From Hymenolepis diminuta (taxonomy: Eukaryota > Platyhelminthes > Cestoda > Cyclophyllidea > Hymenolepididae): a stretch of 64,000 bases of DNA. Below the pieces are notes generated by a model, which was not told the DNA's origin, ran no database searches, and saw only the letters and a program-made list of their open reading frames with translations. This document shows, piece by piece, positions 22,901-37,900 of this stretch. The position numbers and the translations under genes are program-made. Position 1 is the stretch's first letter. Each line of letters begins with the position of its first letter. Where the stretch lies: the NCBI GenBank assembly GCA_900708905.1, contig CAADRB010000008.1, forward strand, positions 4,307,956 through 4,371,955, written 5' to 3'.

Positions 22901-25900
22901 TCCTCTATTTTTTCTAAAATCCGAGTCACCACGTAATAAACTCCCTTTGAGACACGGCACCTGAAATGTAATCGATCTCCCCCGCTCGCAAATGTGTCTA
23001 GTTTTTCTATCTACCCAGTTGTAGTCTCATCCAATACGTTACAGTGACGAAGCAGTGAGATCTAGTTTCCGAATGACCCAGTCACCTATATCATGTTTTT
23101 TCCTCCTACGCTATATTTTCACTTTTATCATGGTTTAACTTCCATTCTTTCCATATTCACTCATTGCTATGATTCATACTATATGTTCGACTGCTACTAA
23201 ACCACATGCTACTATCAGATGACAGAACCGTTTTAGGCGGTAAAGACGCCCGTAGCTTGAAGAGGTTAAAAACAGAAAAAATACAGTTTCTCGATTCTCC
23301 AAAATCAGCATTCGTATTCAAATTTCTAATGAACTATGTATGACATCTCATCTTACAAGATTGAAATACTTATGTTTGAGGCCAAGGAAAGTAGATACCG
23401 AACATTGGGAAAAAATAGGGGGCTATGCAGAGGATAATGTCAACGTCTCCCAACTGTCTGTGAATTGGATGAGCCAAAAATTTACCTAAGGATAAGATAA
23501 AAAAGGGGCTTATACGCGGTATGCAGCAGGATAGTAGCGATGACCCGAAACATGATATCACGACGAAGATAAAATGGCGGAAGACACGAAAATGGGTGGA
23601 TCAACATGTGAATTTATCAACTCTTTCTTAGCCTAGAGATACGCCTAGTTTGAAAACAGCTCCAGACATTATCTGTCAATAAATTTGGAGGTCCATGTAA
23701 TAGACTTCCTTTGATACAGGACGATTTGAGTATGATTGACCTCCCCCCCCTGCCCCTGTCCGCAAATATGTCTAATTTGTCTATTAAATCTGTTGTAATT
23801 GGTAATATAAAAGCATGTAGTTCAGACTGGATGTATTCTCTCTGGTTTTTGTCTGTGATATCCAATACATCACAAATTTTTCAGTGAGTACTTTTCCTTG
23901 ATGTTCAAAGTATACTTACCAGTTGAAGAATTTGAGTAGTTGGTCATGCCATCTCGATAAATTTACCTGTAATTATTACTGGGTAAGAGAGGAGTGAAAT
24001 GTGGGAGTCGTTCTTTCATCCTGAAGATCTGTTCGTTAGATATTTTAGGATATTAAACTTACTTGGAATTAATATGAATGAATGATCACATCAGACTCGA
24101 ATTTAATGGAAGTAGCTTTAATTCGCAAATCAGTAGCAATTTATTTATAAACAGTAGAAATTAGATTTCTAGAGCTGCATAAGAACTGATGATCATGCCT
24201 GTAACGTATTGAGAATTACCTGTAAAGACCACAGAGAGAATACAACTGTACTATATCACATCGTATTAAATTATATCAATTATAACTGTTTAGATAAACA
24301 AGCAAGTCATTTGACGAGAGGGGAAGTCATGTCACTAAGTCCCAAAAGGAAGTTTATCATGTGATCCGACACTCAGAGCCAAAATCCGTAGTTGAAGCAT
24401 AAGTTTATGGTGATTTTATGTAATGGTGCAATTCACTTGTGTGCTTATTAGCGGAGTGTTTATTACTTCTCTTTTGCGGTCACCACTGAAGTATGCATTC
24501 ATGCTATCCTGATTTATTGTCTCTATTAATCAGACCAGGATAGTAATTTCACTTTTACCTCATAGAGACAGTCATTATGTCACTGCAGATTTCACCGTAG
24601 GCATGCCTAGTTAGGCAGATCTGTATATTTTGTAACCTTCTATTTTATTATTTGTTATTATTTTTCCGTCGAAAAATATGTTATAGAGAATAATGCTAGC
24701 TAACTTATTGCTGATTTTCTTATTCTCTTCATAATTATTCGATGAGGTTTTGTTTGAATCGATCTGATAATGTACGTCGCTACTCGGCAAAACAGCACTA
24801 ATCAGAAGTATGATTTCCTGAATTTATCACTTATTTTTGCACGTTATTTCCTTACTTAGTGTGTTTTCTCAATAACATTTTTTGTGGCCTGTAGTTTCTC
24901 AATATTAAATCTTTTAACATAAGTGTGATCATCTACGCGGTTTCTGACAGAGTATTATTATTATTGGAACGAATTCTCACTATTGTCAAAAATAATATGC
25001 TAATTGGGGGCCATTTAGCTCGGTTTATCGTCACTATCACATATAAGTTGGTGGGGCTGGTAGAGGGCTATACAATATTACTGTTTGATATTATCTCGGA
25101 CAAATCTTAAGACGTAAACAGAACATCTCCAAACTTGATTCGTGTTGCTGCCAGTCTTTGATCGTCGCCGATTTATAAATAGATTTCGTAGTTGTACTAT
25201 ACCTGCTAATCATTGTGTTAGCCTCAGTATTGGAATAAGCCACAGTACCGAGCAAATAAATCCTACTCGAATAGCTGCCTTATTCGTAACCGCAGTGGAC
25301 ATTGGCAGTGATCAAGGAATTTACTATTATTAAGCCCATCTTTTAATGTTCATATTACATATTACGATTTGGACGTAAAGTTGCATAGTTTTAAAGTTAA
25401 ATAGAGAGTTTTGCGATCTATGCAGCGCAATATCCCAGTTTGTCAGATAACATAGGGCAGGGAGGGAGAACGTTGAAGTCAGGCACAAAAATAATTTAAT
25501 CTTGATCTTGAAATATGCAAACGGGCCAATAATAATATAAGGGTGCTGTTTTTTCACATTAAAATAACATTTCCATCCTGATTTCTTAAAAAGTTAGGAC
25601 ATCTCTCCAGCTTGAGTTGCAGTTTGAACCTCTTTGTGATTACCAACATATTGTATAGCTTTATTCCTTTAACTTTGCTAAATAACAGAGTTGTATCACA
25701 CTCCGATTCCTTGGGATCAACAAATGATGCTTTTTTAATCATACAATAGTCAACACTTTCACACATCCTATCGTGTTGTTCAATTAATCAGTACATTATT
25801 TTGTGCTATTCACTTTATTGGTACTGTTTCGACTAGAATGGTGCTGCAAAAAACGTTTAGAGGATAAAATTCCATGTTCTACATTCTGCCTCCGGAAAAT

Positions 25901-28900
25901 TTTAAAATATTACAATTATATTGGTTTTTGTCTCTAAACTTTTTAATTATCCTTAATAAACAGAGTATTTACTCTATTTCAGCTTTCACCCACTGGGTTT
26001 TATAAGTAAATTGATAGTGAGTTCAAGTAAATAGCCGCAAGCATTTAACAATAACCGTTCATCTTAAAGCTGACTCTTCTTTGTGTAACCTCTTTTTGGT
26101 TATTGTCAAGGCTGATTAGTCATAAGTAACCAGTCTCATCACTTCTCTAATTTTTTCACTTACTGTTCTAGGACACAACGTGACTCGAGCCGTGAATGCG
26201 GGAGGTGTTTCCCTTCTCTTGGATCTCTTGTTGGTCCTTCATCGGTGTGATAATGAACGTCTTGTTAATCTTCAACTCATCACCATTACTGCCTTGCAAA
26301 CAATTACTGAGCTGAGTAAGTGATCTATTGTCTATTTTGGGAAGCGCTTTCCTATCAGTATATTGTCACACATGTTCTTGAAATTTTGTAAAAATTGACT
26401 GCGATTATGTTTTTATGCAAATATAGCCTCCTATATTTTTAAAATTGTATTGGTCTTAGTCTTAGTAGATTTGGAATTGAGGTTTCTTTTGGGATGAAAA
26501 AGAATCATAAGAAAATGCTGTCAGAACCCAGATAAAATGGTTAGAACTTCGAAAATATGTTATTTACCTGCGATAACAAATAACAGCAACTGGCAAACCT
26601 TTTGAGCCTCGATGATAGTGAATATCTTATATTCTCTTCTTGCTTTATTAAATATGGTTGAATATTGGAAGTGTTTCATTATTTCAATATCTATGCGAGA
26701 TTAGCACGTTGTGTATTTAATTTCGATCAGCATTTTGATGGTTTCAACGGGGCAAAATTCTAAATAATTCAATCTGTCCTCTGGAATACTTCAAAATATA
26801 TAAGTGACCATTCTGTATTTAACGTTATTTGCCATTAACAAGATATTGGGGAATGAGATATTTAAATATTATCACGAGTCAATCACCAAAAATAATAACC
26901 AACTCTTTGATTGAATATTTATCTGTCTTCTCATCTTGTATGAGTCAGCAGCGAATTAATAAATAAAATCCGCCCTAGATTCATTTGATTATATCATTTT
27001 TTCATTTCCGTCCTATTTTACAGGAGCCGGAAGATGTGCTTTAGTTGCCGCGGGTGGCCTATTTTCTCTCTCCACTCTTTGTGCTAGTAAAATTTCTGCC
27101 GTCAAGCAATCATCCTCGTATCCAGCTTCAATTGTATCTGACCATTTCATTCACCAGACAACTTGCACAACGATCAACAATCCTCCTGTCAAGCAATCAA
27201 CTTCCCCAGAAGCCACCGAAAGCCTTGATCGGCAGTGGAAATTTTCTGCAACACTAAGTGGTAATTCTTCTGTCTCTTCAGGAAACTTCTCCGGAGAATC
27301 TACTCCACAAGTGCATACGATGTCTTCGACATCGAATGATTCACGTTTGAAAAGGCAGAGGTTGGCAAAGAATATGGAATCGGTGATGAATGGAGTTTGT
27401 GACCTATTGAGACGGTGTTGTCCATATATACCACTCCCAGTTATACATCCAGAACCCATTCTCAAGGTTTTATTCAATGAAGGCAAGAAAAGCAAATAGT
27501 TTCGCTATTTATACATAGTAAATGAATGGTGTGCTTTATTAAATGACTTAATCTTTCACTGAATCGGTTAATAGTGTGGTGATTCGGTTAGTTTGATAAG
27601 TCAACTGCCGAGACAATTTAGGATCTATGAAATGAAGACTTGGATTCCTAATAATTAGACCTTTTAGACAGAATTGATGGATGCTCATTGCCAAAAGTCT
27701 GTCTGTTCTCATTCTATTTAAGCTTCTAGTATCACTTATGAAGAAAATTTCTTTACCAAATTAACCATAGGAAATTTCCTAAAAATGTATAGAGATTATT
27801 GGATGCATCCAGGCTTTGCTATCTTTATCTGTTTTATCTCGCATTTCTTCATTTTCAGGTAAAACATATAAGAACGTCGGGTAAATATGTTTCGAGTTTG
27901 GGGTGCTTTTATACGTATTTCTTTTCGTATGCATATTTACGAATTGCGAAAAATATCCAAATTTGTGTTACTATTGCTTTCGTCTTTTCTGTTTCCTCAA
28001 ATTTATTCCTTGTTGAGTTAGATTTATTTGTTCACCTTCCAACAAGTTTTTTTTCACTCTCGTTGCAAATCCTGGTGGGGAGAAGAATATTACAAAACTT
28101 TTTCTGTTTGCCATTCTGGGACCTCTCTAATGAAGAACTCCCTATCTGCTACTCCTTTTCTTCAGCATTACTAACCCGTCCCGTTGCTTGTGTCGTTCAC
28201 TATTGCAAGGATTTAGTCAGTTATTTAATGCTGACTTAATCACATTTTGTTATTTATCCCAAGCCCATCCATATATGGTAATATCATGTCTGTCAGGTCT
28301 ATTTTACGACCCATTCACCTCATTATGGATTCATTCCATTCTCCAACAATTAACTGCCTGGTGTGTATTAACGCTACTTATGTACCCCATTTTATACCTA
28401 CTTTCTGACTACCGTTATTTCATTCCTGCGTGTTGTCTGGTTTATTACCTTCTTCGTGTTATTCAATTCTCTGAAATTATATCCCATTGTTTGGGTACTA
28501 TATTAGCTCTTATACTATTACTAATGAAGCCTTAGCAGGGTAATTCAAAATACTACGTTTGGCGTCATGATCAGTTTGGTCTCTGGTATGGTTCATATTA
28601 TAGCAACTATAGAACATGAGACCCACAGGTGCGATCAGTCTGTGGTCTAATATAAAACTGGTTGTGGTTACAAATGAAATTAGTTCGAAGGTATGTAGCT
28701 AATATTTTCAGGTAGGCTTCATTCAATGAATACCGCTATTCCATTTTTCTAATGCACGTCGATTAACAATATTTTTATAATAAAATTCTTGTAATGTTAG
28801 AAAGTCTAGTTTCTGCAGTCATGATCTATCTGCCCATTGGACATTGCTAGTTTACTGTTGACTCAGATGCAATACAACTACCCATGATACTACATTAACT

Positions 28901-31900
28901 TAACAATAATTGTACATATGAGTATTTAAAACACCGCCGGGGTTGTCCATAATGATTGTCCGGATGATGAGCGACTTAGAAACCACCTGCGAGAATTGCT
29001 CATTCCGAGATAAAGCATTAACTCTGAAGCTTTAGACCTTGTTGGCTTCCTATCACACTGCCTCATGATAAAACGTTACAAATGTTCTGTTCTCTATACA
29101 TTATCGATTTCTTACACTTTGTAACTGAAGATGTCCAAAATTCATCTTTATTCTAACTATCTCTATGCAATGTATTGTGAACTATGAAGACCCCAGAGAG
29201 ATCATTTCCTTGCTAGGTCACGCTTATTATATTGCTTGAATTACGAATATTGAGTTAGACAAACGAGATGGACTTGAAGACAGGGGAAATCAAAAGGAGT
29301 TTATTATGTGGATGTTGTACTCTCTACCCATTGTCACTAATATTTTATTTAGAGGATGTACTTGCTTCTTCCAGGCATTCGAACCGAATGACGCTGATTT
29401 GATGTTTCAATATATCTGCGCAGTTAAAAACCATTAATCCAGAATTGATCTAATTAACTTCAATTTGTTTTTCAACGTATCAATGCCAACTTGCCATAAA
29501 CGCATTAATATACCGCTTATTATGTCTCATTAAAAAATGTTGATTGATGAATTATAACGGACTAATTTCAATATAATTTTAAAGAGCTTAAACAGCACAT
29601 AAGCTGTCAAAGGCTTCAAGAGTAACCAATCATGATATTTAAAATGATGCATGATCGATATTTCTATTGTTGTTTTAAACTTTTAAGAACTGTCATATGT
29701 CGTTCATGTTAAATTCAGTTTCGTTGTTAAACAAATTCTGTTTTTTTTGGTTGTATATGTGTAAACTAAAGTGAAAGCTAGCTAAGAAATACCGTTTCTT
29801 TTTCCACCTAGAATCAGTAGCTTAAAACAATCAGCAGGCGTTTGTGACAGTGGAAATCATAAAAGCGTCACCGCCGCTCCCTTAAATAAACCCTCTGATA
29901 ATAAGTGTTCACTCCGAATTCCCAAGACCACATTGGGTTAGCTTCGTATATGCATTATTTTTCCGTTATTTCACTTCTCAATTGCGTTTCTCCACAATGT
30001 GGGTTTTTACGTTAGTCTGAGCATTAAATCAAGTTGTTGTTAAATCAGCGTATGTATGATTATGAAATATTGTCCTTTCATATCATAGGCTGCGTCGAAT
30101 CTCAGAAGTAAATCTATTTTTCTTTCTTTTTAGGTACCGGTCGCGTATCTATGGAAATTTGTAAGACACCTATCAAGATCGAAGCAAAATCAATGAAAAG
30201 AAAAGTTAAGAAGAAGAGGAACGATGATTTTTCAGAGGAATATAATGGAGTGAAGAAACTTTTGTCAAAAATGTCCTGTTCTTCTGAAGAGGTAATCCAC
30301 TTATAAATTAGTATGGATTTTTTTCGAATATTCTTCTTTCCACTGATTTAGAACTTGTGTTAAGACGGAACAGAAACCGGTAATTGTGATAAATGAAGTC
30401 TCTAGCATTATCATAAGGGCTTCACACTGCTTTGGATCTAAAGACTTATGGTCATATTCTCGGCAATGTCATTCCTATTTCTACCCGTACATTTGCATAA
30501 GTGTTATTAAGACTTCTGAGTTCTCTCTACCTAGGTGCTATGGCTCGGTTTGTGGCTCTTAACTGTAGTTTATGATTTCTCGTCATGACATTAACACTTA
30601 TTATCTTATTTTACCCGTTCTCTTTTTTATTAAAGGTGAATTAGCACGCTTTGCCACCCAGTATCTCTCAGTGTCTGGTGCCAGGGTTATGAAAAATACA
30701 TAGTATTTGTGGCGAAAGTTTATACAACTGCGATTTATATGCGTCGATTCTAAAACTATTCATTTTAATAAAGGAACAGTTCGAAATGGATTACAATGTT
30801 AAATAACGGGTATATATACATATACATATATCTGGAGATCCGAAGAGATTAACAGAAGGGTAATATTCGATGATAAGGATGATAGACAACGAGAAACTCG
30901 GCCGCCTGGACTTTAGTTAGCAGTAAGACGTCTATGTGCCTACCAGGAAACTTTCTTACTCACCCTTCTAATCTATCATCGGTGAATTTACGATGGACGA
31001 CAGTAGATAAATCACACAATTAGACGGCTTTGATGGAGATTTTAAGTAACTCTGTTCGGACCTTAATCGAAAGCACATACTATCTTAGAACTGATAGAGC
31101 TCTTATCAGTAAGATTTTGACATTTAGAATGTTCTTATTTTTCTCATTCATTGCTGAGCCAGTATAGGTGAAACGGTATATCCATGTAATATTTTCATCA
31201 TTTAGTTGAAATGATGAAAGGTCTAATCTAAAACCAACTTTTATCTGAACAATGTTTTTCACAGCATATTTCATAAGTATGTTTTTTATATGTAAATATT
31301 CTCTCTACATTATCTCGTTTAGCCTTCATTCGAACTCCACGTCGTGGGCAATGAAATCAGGCACACAACTTCAGCTGGAGATCTGCAAGTTGATTCAAAA
31401 AAAAGCAAAACTGTCAAGCAGAGGCTCGTCAAAAGATTTTCGGACTTAAAGCTCGCGAAATTAAAATCTCTTCAAAAACTCACAGCAAGAAACCCGTACA
31501 ATAAATTACTACGTTCAAGTAATAGAATAAAAGTTCATGAGCGTGTTAAAGATAGTGAGGACGGTAATGTGAAGTGCGAAGATGATGACGAGGAAGAAAA
31601 TCATCTTGAAGATAATGACGCTGATGTTGCTGATTCTAGCTGTGGAACCCCCGATATTCAGGATGAAATAGGTGATATTGGCGCCTTAGCAACTAAATTT
31701 GGACTTAAAGAACTCTTAAAAAGTCATGGAAGATTTTTCCCCGAATGGAAAGAAGTTCCTGGCTTAGGCATTCGGATAGACCTTCCTGAGGAGGAAAACA
31801 ACGAAAAAGGGAAGGAGAAAATCTTTGAAGGTTTGTACTGCACCAGTATCTCTTCTCATTCAATTCGAGCTTGTTGATACTCTGATTTTGTTTCTCTTCA

Positions 31901-34900
31901 CAGATATGCTCAATGAGGCGAAGCAGACTTCTTCTACACCCGATCGGTATCTAATCGCAGCCCGAAATGTGTACAGTGCTCTGGATTATGCTATTAATCG
32001 ATCAGAAAAAATGGTTGCCTATCCAGATCTCATCAACGCTGCTGGACCTGATTTTCGTGAACATCTATACTCTCCCATGACTCTCTGTGATCAGACAATG
32101 GTTCCGCCAATTGACAAACACGAAAGTTGCAAATTGGAATCAGGTATGGATTGTTGTTTAGTTTGATTGCTGTGAGCTAGATCTATTTGCCATCAAACTT
32201 CAAATCACAGCTGTTCCTGTCTGGACATATTTTGTTTGATTAGCCGCTTACTAAGAGTATGATTCTCTATCACGCAGATGATATAGCTCCGAGACAGGCT
32301 AAATGTTATTGAATCAAGTCAATTCACTTGCCCAGTCACTCTTTAAATGACTATCTGAATGTTTCAATTCATTGTGATTTTATTGTTGGTCAACCGCTAA
32401 ATTATTGCCCACATTATGAGAGTTCAGAGTGTCCAACACAGCTCCATTTAATCAGCCCTATTTCCCAGATACAGTACCTCAGATTTAAGGAAGAGACATT
32501 TCTTTTGGTTTCAAGCAAGGCTTCTTCCTTCTGCATTCTATCAATCTTCTCTACGGGAACCAAATAGAGCGAAGATAGAGTAGTTACAAACAAGACTTAT
32601 TGGGAAAACTGGAAATTTAATTTGATGGTCTAGTGGGACGAACTGAGGTATATAAGCCTTAAGGGATAACATAACTAAACATAAGGTAAAGAGGCAGTCT
32701 TGTAGGGTGAGATATTTTTAATAGTAAATATAATAGAATCCATGGAAATAGTTAAAAACTTAAATGGGGATAAACAATTGAGGGTGTGTATCTGCACGCA
32801 ACTTAGAGTTATATGGTGTAGTTTACCTCAAGGTTTGAACAGCGAATTCGGCTGAAGCAATAGTTTACCTCAGTATTAGTCATTGCACATCTTCACTGTG
32901 CTTTTAAGTAAATAAGAAAATCACGTAGGGAATAGAACATTAATTCCCTTAACAAAACGGGTCTTTTGTATTTTACTATCATTACTCCGTCTTGTATATC
33001 AGTCAGCTCTTATGCTTTTTTCTATCTTTGCATATGTATACGCGTTTCTGTGTGCGGTCTGTAAAATATCTTGAGAAAATTGGTCTAAACAAAGGGTTTT
33101 TCCCCAAAAGTTATGAATACACTTGCGCTATCTCATATTCTGCCTAGCTTCCCACTCCTAACCAAAGTTTTATAACTGAAGCTAGATCGTTATTAAGATG
33201 TTTAAGGGAATATGATGAAGATATCTAAGCAATAAGGAGAAGTACTGCACTTAAATGAAAAGGAGCTCATGGGAAGTGAAAGTGGAGTCGATTTTTATTT
33301 GTCTGAATCCACACGAGTCAATTGAAAGTCAGAATTCTCTACATTGAGTTTGTCTTGCGAGGAAGATTTCTGCTAGGTAATAGGACATTAGAGACGTGGG
33401 CTGTTCACGCGTCATCGCGTCCTTGGGATATCACGTATTTACGAGACTATCGACAGTGAGTTCACTGTCTTCAAAAGAGCATTTGCTGATAAAAAGGAAA
33501 AGTTAAATGTGAAGATTTCGGTTGTGAATCTAGGGAGATATTGGCTTTCAAACGCATTTGCACTTTTATAAGAATTTATAACGAGTTCAATGAGATTCAA
33601 CATGAGTAGAAATGAGTTTCATATTTATCTTAATCTTTTTATAAGAAGTGGTCGCTTTAAGGAAATGTATATTTAATCTTTAATAATCGGTATCGTAATC
33701 TCCTTTATAGATCCCCTAAATGTCTGCAATCCCTTGGTCCCTCTAACTTTGGACGATGTAAGAAGAGTAGTGGACGGTGATGATCTTATCGATCGTGTGG
33801 TCTTTCACTTGGACGAGTTAATCATTCAGGAGAAAAGTGGTGGGGCTCGGAACAGTGGAGGCGTTTTGAGTAACTCAGATGAGCCTCTGTAAGTCCTGCA
33901 TAATCTAGTATGAAATAATGTAATTTCACCTTGTGATTTTCTATTTAATGTCTTCTGTTTATGAAAATTCCATTAATATTTTTTTGATTGACTAAGTAAT
34001 TACCTAATGGGACAGTAGAACGAGCTCTTAAGCTACAGTTTGTAAGATAGGAGTTGAATTGTGGAGACGTAGATCTTTTTTAAAAATGACGTTTAGCGTA
34101 AAAAAATTAAAATCGGAATTTTATTATTTTGGTCTTATAATATAACGATGTTTGGCTCTTGAACTCTGCTAACTTAAAATTTCCAGTTATATCATCCTTG
34201 CTATTTTGACGCTGTAAGCTGCTGAAAATCATATAAGATCAATCATCGAACAAAGAAATAATTTAAGTGGTAGGACCGACCCTTCCTGATTAAATAACCG
34301 GCCAATAAGCACTGACAAGCATTTGCTGTAATCTAGGGGATGAATCATGAAATTTGAATTTTGGAACATGAACTGCCCATTTAGTAAATATTGTAAAACT
34401 TAAAGCCAAAAACCAAATGATGTGGGACTATTTGATACCTTGACGTTACTCTCATCTCCTTTTTGATCCCCTTCTCTTTATCATGTTAACGGATTTCGGT
34501 TGCCTCCCACTATTAAAAAGTATAAATTTTTTTGATTCTGTGGACGATATTAAAGTCTTGGAAAGCGATCGTCTTTTCATTCGTAAAAAACCTCTTGTAT
34601 TGAGATGTTCGAGGTTATTACATTGAAAATTGCACTGGATGACTCTGATATGTTTTCATATTCATTTGTATTTTCGTGATCATATATTTTAAAATTAAGT
34701 TGCAATGTGTTTGATAGCAGAAGAAAATTAATTCAGCTAAAGGTTACTAAAAACTTTTAAAATAAATTATTCTGAAATTCTATTTTTTTATCACAAAAAT
34801 ATCACTATAGTCTCTTCTCAAACCTCTCTCTGATATTTTGCGTTGATGTTCCAATGTTAAATTGCTTACATGCTTTCGACTAATGGTTTATTTCTCGTTT

Positions 34901-37900
34901 TAATATTCTCATCAACATTTTAATGTCAATTTAACTCAATTTCAGTTTTTTGTTCTATATTCAAGAAGTAGGACTCCTTTCTTTTTCTCACATTGGGTAA
35001 TACAAGAGAGTACAGTGTTGTATTTGTGTTTACTTCCCTCCAGTCGTTATTTTCAACTTGCGTCAGGTAAATCCCTCCTTCTCTGTCAACCTTCTTTTTA
35101 AATTCCGATGCATACTGATCGTCTTTTTAGATCAGCAAAGAGGGATGTGGTGCGTTTCTTGAATATATTTTTATTTTTGTTTACTATTTTCAATCATGAA
35201 AGACATCAAAATGCGAGACAATATGATAGGCTGAAATAGTGAAGGAGAGTGCAGAAGAGAGTAGGGAAGTGAAGTGGCACTAATCCCGAGTCGGATTTAC
35301 AGTTTTCTCTTTACTAATAATTAATATGTATAGTTTTTTGACCTTAAGTTACAGTTCAGAACCGATTTTAGGCCCATGGTAATAGTTCAGACTTGCTGTA
35401 GTCGTGCCATTTCAGTGTATTTGTCCCTTCTGATAGTCCACAGGAAGTTAGTTAATACTTTCTGAGATTTTCTGATTTGTTTTGCTCTTAATAATCGGAA
35501 CTATTGGAAATTTTAGGCCCCTCAGATTGCATCCTGTCGTTATTTCAAAATAAAGTTTGTTGATAAACTCGTTATACAGTAAAACTAATGCATAGGAAAA
35601 ACCGCTTTAAGCATTTTAAATCATCTTAATGCGGGAAAAGTGCAATATTTCAATCTGCGTTGAAGATAAGGAGTAAAAGTAAATCAAAATTAGGGAAAAG
35701 ATAGTGGACCGAAAGAATCTATGATTTAGGATGAGTTTCAGTGAAGGGAGGGAGGGAGGGGAGCTAAGAATTTATCGAAACTCTAATATTTTTTGCCTTT
35801 TTTCATAACCAGGGGCTGTTAGTTAATACCGAGTAAGAATACTTAATAAAATACTACTTTTTTTGCTTTTACCTATCCCATCATTAATAGAATTCTGTTT
35901 CTTGTTAAACTATTCCAAGAACAATCTTTTTCTGTGAAAATACACCTGCTTTGGTGTGCATGTTTTCATTGTGTATTTAGTATTACTTTGAAATAATTCA
36001 AATACCGTCTTCGACGATCCCTCTCAATTATTTTCCCATATTACCTAATTTATCCAAATCTACCCCTCATTAGTCATTGTACTTTTTCCACAATACAGTC
36101 ATAAATCTTATCTCTGTCTAATTCTCCTTATAATTAAATTGATCAGTAATCCTGCGTTTCCCATCTTCTGTTGGAGAAAATTATTTTGCACTTTTTCATT
36201 TTCCGTTTCCTTCTATAATAAATTATGCAGCCTCTTTGCAATGGAGCAATAGATTTAAGTCTTTCAGGTCGTTGGTCCACAAAAAATTTAATGGGAAATG
36301 AATGTTAGTTCATGTCATCATTGAAATTTCAATACTATAATAATAATATTAATAAATAAACTCAAAAAGGTAGTCACAGCACATGATTAGTGTTTCTTAC
36401 TGCTAAATAGGAAATGAACAGTACTAAGCTATTAATCATAAAGTCTGGGATGATTAAGGCCCCCCTCCATCTCCAATTTCAACATCCGTCTTGGATGTAA
36501 GGCTAGGATCATGAAGCCCCCCTTTTGAGGCCATTCTCCTTCCCCCCCCCCTTCCCCTCATTAGCCATACCTAACCAGTGTGATTGGCAGTTTCGCGTTG
36601 AGTCCCCGACCTCCAAATTCTCAGACAAGCACCTAAACCAGCACCTGATTGTTCTTAATAAAACTTTTTTATCTTTAGCCTAGACAAATTCGATGCAGAT
36701 CTGGGTCACCTTGAATTTGAGTCTCGTTTTGAGAGTGGAAATCTTCGTAAGGTTATTCAAGTGCGACATGCCGAATACGATCTCATTCTCTCTCCTGATC
36801 TCAATACTAGATCCCATATTCAATGGTTCTATTTTCGGGTTAGCAATATTGACAATGCAATTCGCTACCGATTCAATATTATTAATCTCGAGAAACCTGG
36901 AAGTCAATACAACAAAGGTTGGTGTATCTAATATCATACCTACTTATATAATTAAGTAGTTGTGAGCTGAACAAATGTCTTCTTGCAGGTATGCAACCGG
37001 TTGTGTTTTCAGTCAAGGAGGCCATGAATGGTCGCCCATATTGGTACAGAGCTGGTGGTTGTATCAAGTATTATAAAAACCATTTTATTCGAAGTGAAAT
37101 TACTTCAAGTGAGTCGTATTTTCTTCCTACCTATAAGGTGGTACCTAATTTGAAATAAGCGGCAGTAATATTACACTTCAAATCAAGTCGATAATCAACT
37201 ATTTAATTATGTAATCAATCCCATCAATAATTTTTTTTCTTGTGATTGCTCAAGTTGTATGCTAGTGGTAAATATTTTTTTTGTTTCGGTTGATGAACGT
37301 GTTCATTAATTGTAATCGTCGGTTGCTAGTGAACACCATGCTACATCCCATGATTGGTTTACTTGTTTGCTTTAAGAAACCAGATCACCTTGAGTAAGCT
37401 GGACAAGAGAAAATGATGTGACATGATCCACAGAAACTTGATATTTCTACATCAGAAATGGGATTTTGCCAGGTAAATCTATATTTTAGGTAATAGAACA
37501 GTAAGATGTCTTTGATATAATCTTGGCTATAACTATGATGATATTGGGTCAACGGCTTCATGATTATGAAATTACATCGGTCTAAATGTAGGTTTTGATA
37601 TAGATGATTGATCATTAAACGGATTAGAAATGACAAGACTTCATTCATTAACGTGGAAGAACAGAAATCTATAAGCGCAATACCCTTGGAACAAATCATG
37701 TTCATAGAATTTTATTAATTATTTCCAGGACATCGGCAATATTTCATGTTACTTCCTCTCTCAAACAATCATTGTGTTTGCTTCTTTACCTTTTAGAGAA
37801 GAAAAAAAATTTATATACGGCCACATTCACTCTTCAGTTCGAACACCGTGGAGATGTCTGCTATATAGCTTATCATTATCCCTACACTCATTCTCGTCTA

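Larger units (their letters stand above)
16905..26171 (+). other. CCP1 intron 5, 9.3 kb, with old repeats
   Basis: The longest intron of the gene. It carries a G+C-richer block at about 19660-19810, two diverged copies of one repeat (22932-23060 and 23697-23880) and one copy of a second repeat (about 24200-24385). The open frames 24925-25110 and 25142-25333 have no recognisable content. No nested gene can be supported. Confidence 0.6.

Noticed and set aside
24925..25333. Two plus-strand open frames in CCP1 intron 5 as a nested gene
   Set aside because: No splice signals connect them and the peptides have no recognisable motif.
27799..28535. Two overlapping open frames of 146 and 115 codons
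   Set aside because: They lie in the GC-AG intron of CCP1, overlap in different frames, and their Leu/Phe/Ser/Tyr-rich content reflects a T-rich strand. There are no motifs and no splice support.
36680..37067. Minus-strand frames opposite CCP1 exons 12 and 13
   Set aside because: The plus strand encodes conserved CCP1 sequence here; the minus frames are by-products.
37385..37705. 106-codon minus-strand frame
   Set aside because: It lies opposite an intron, has no motif, and a plus-strand gene runs through.
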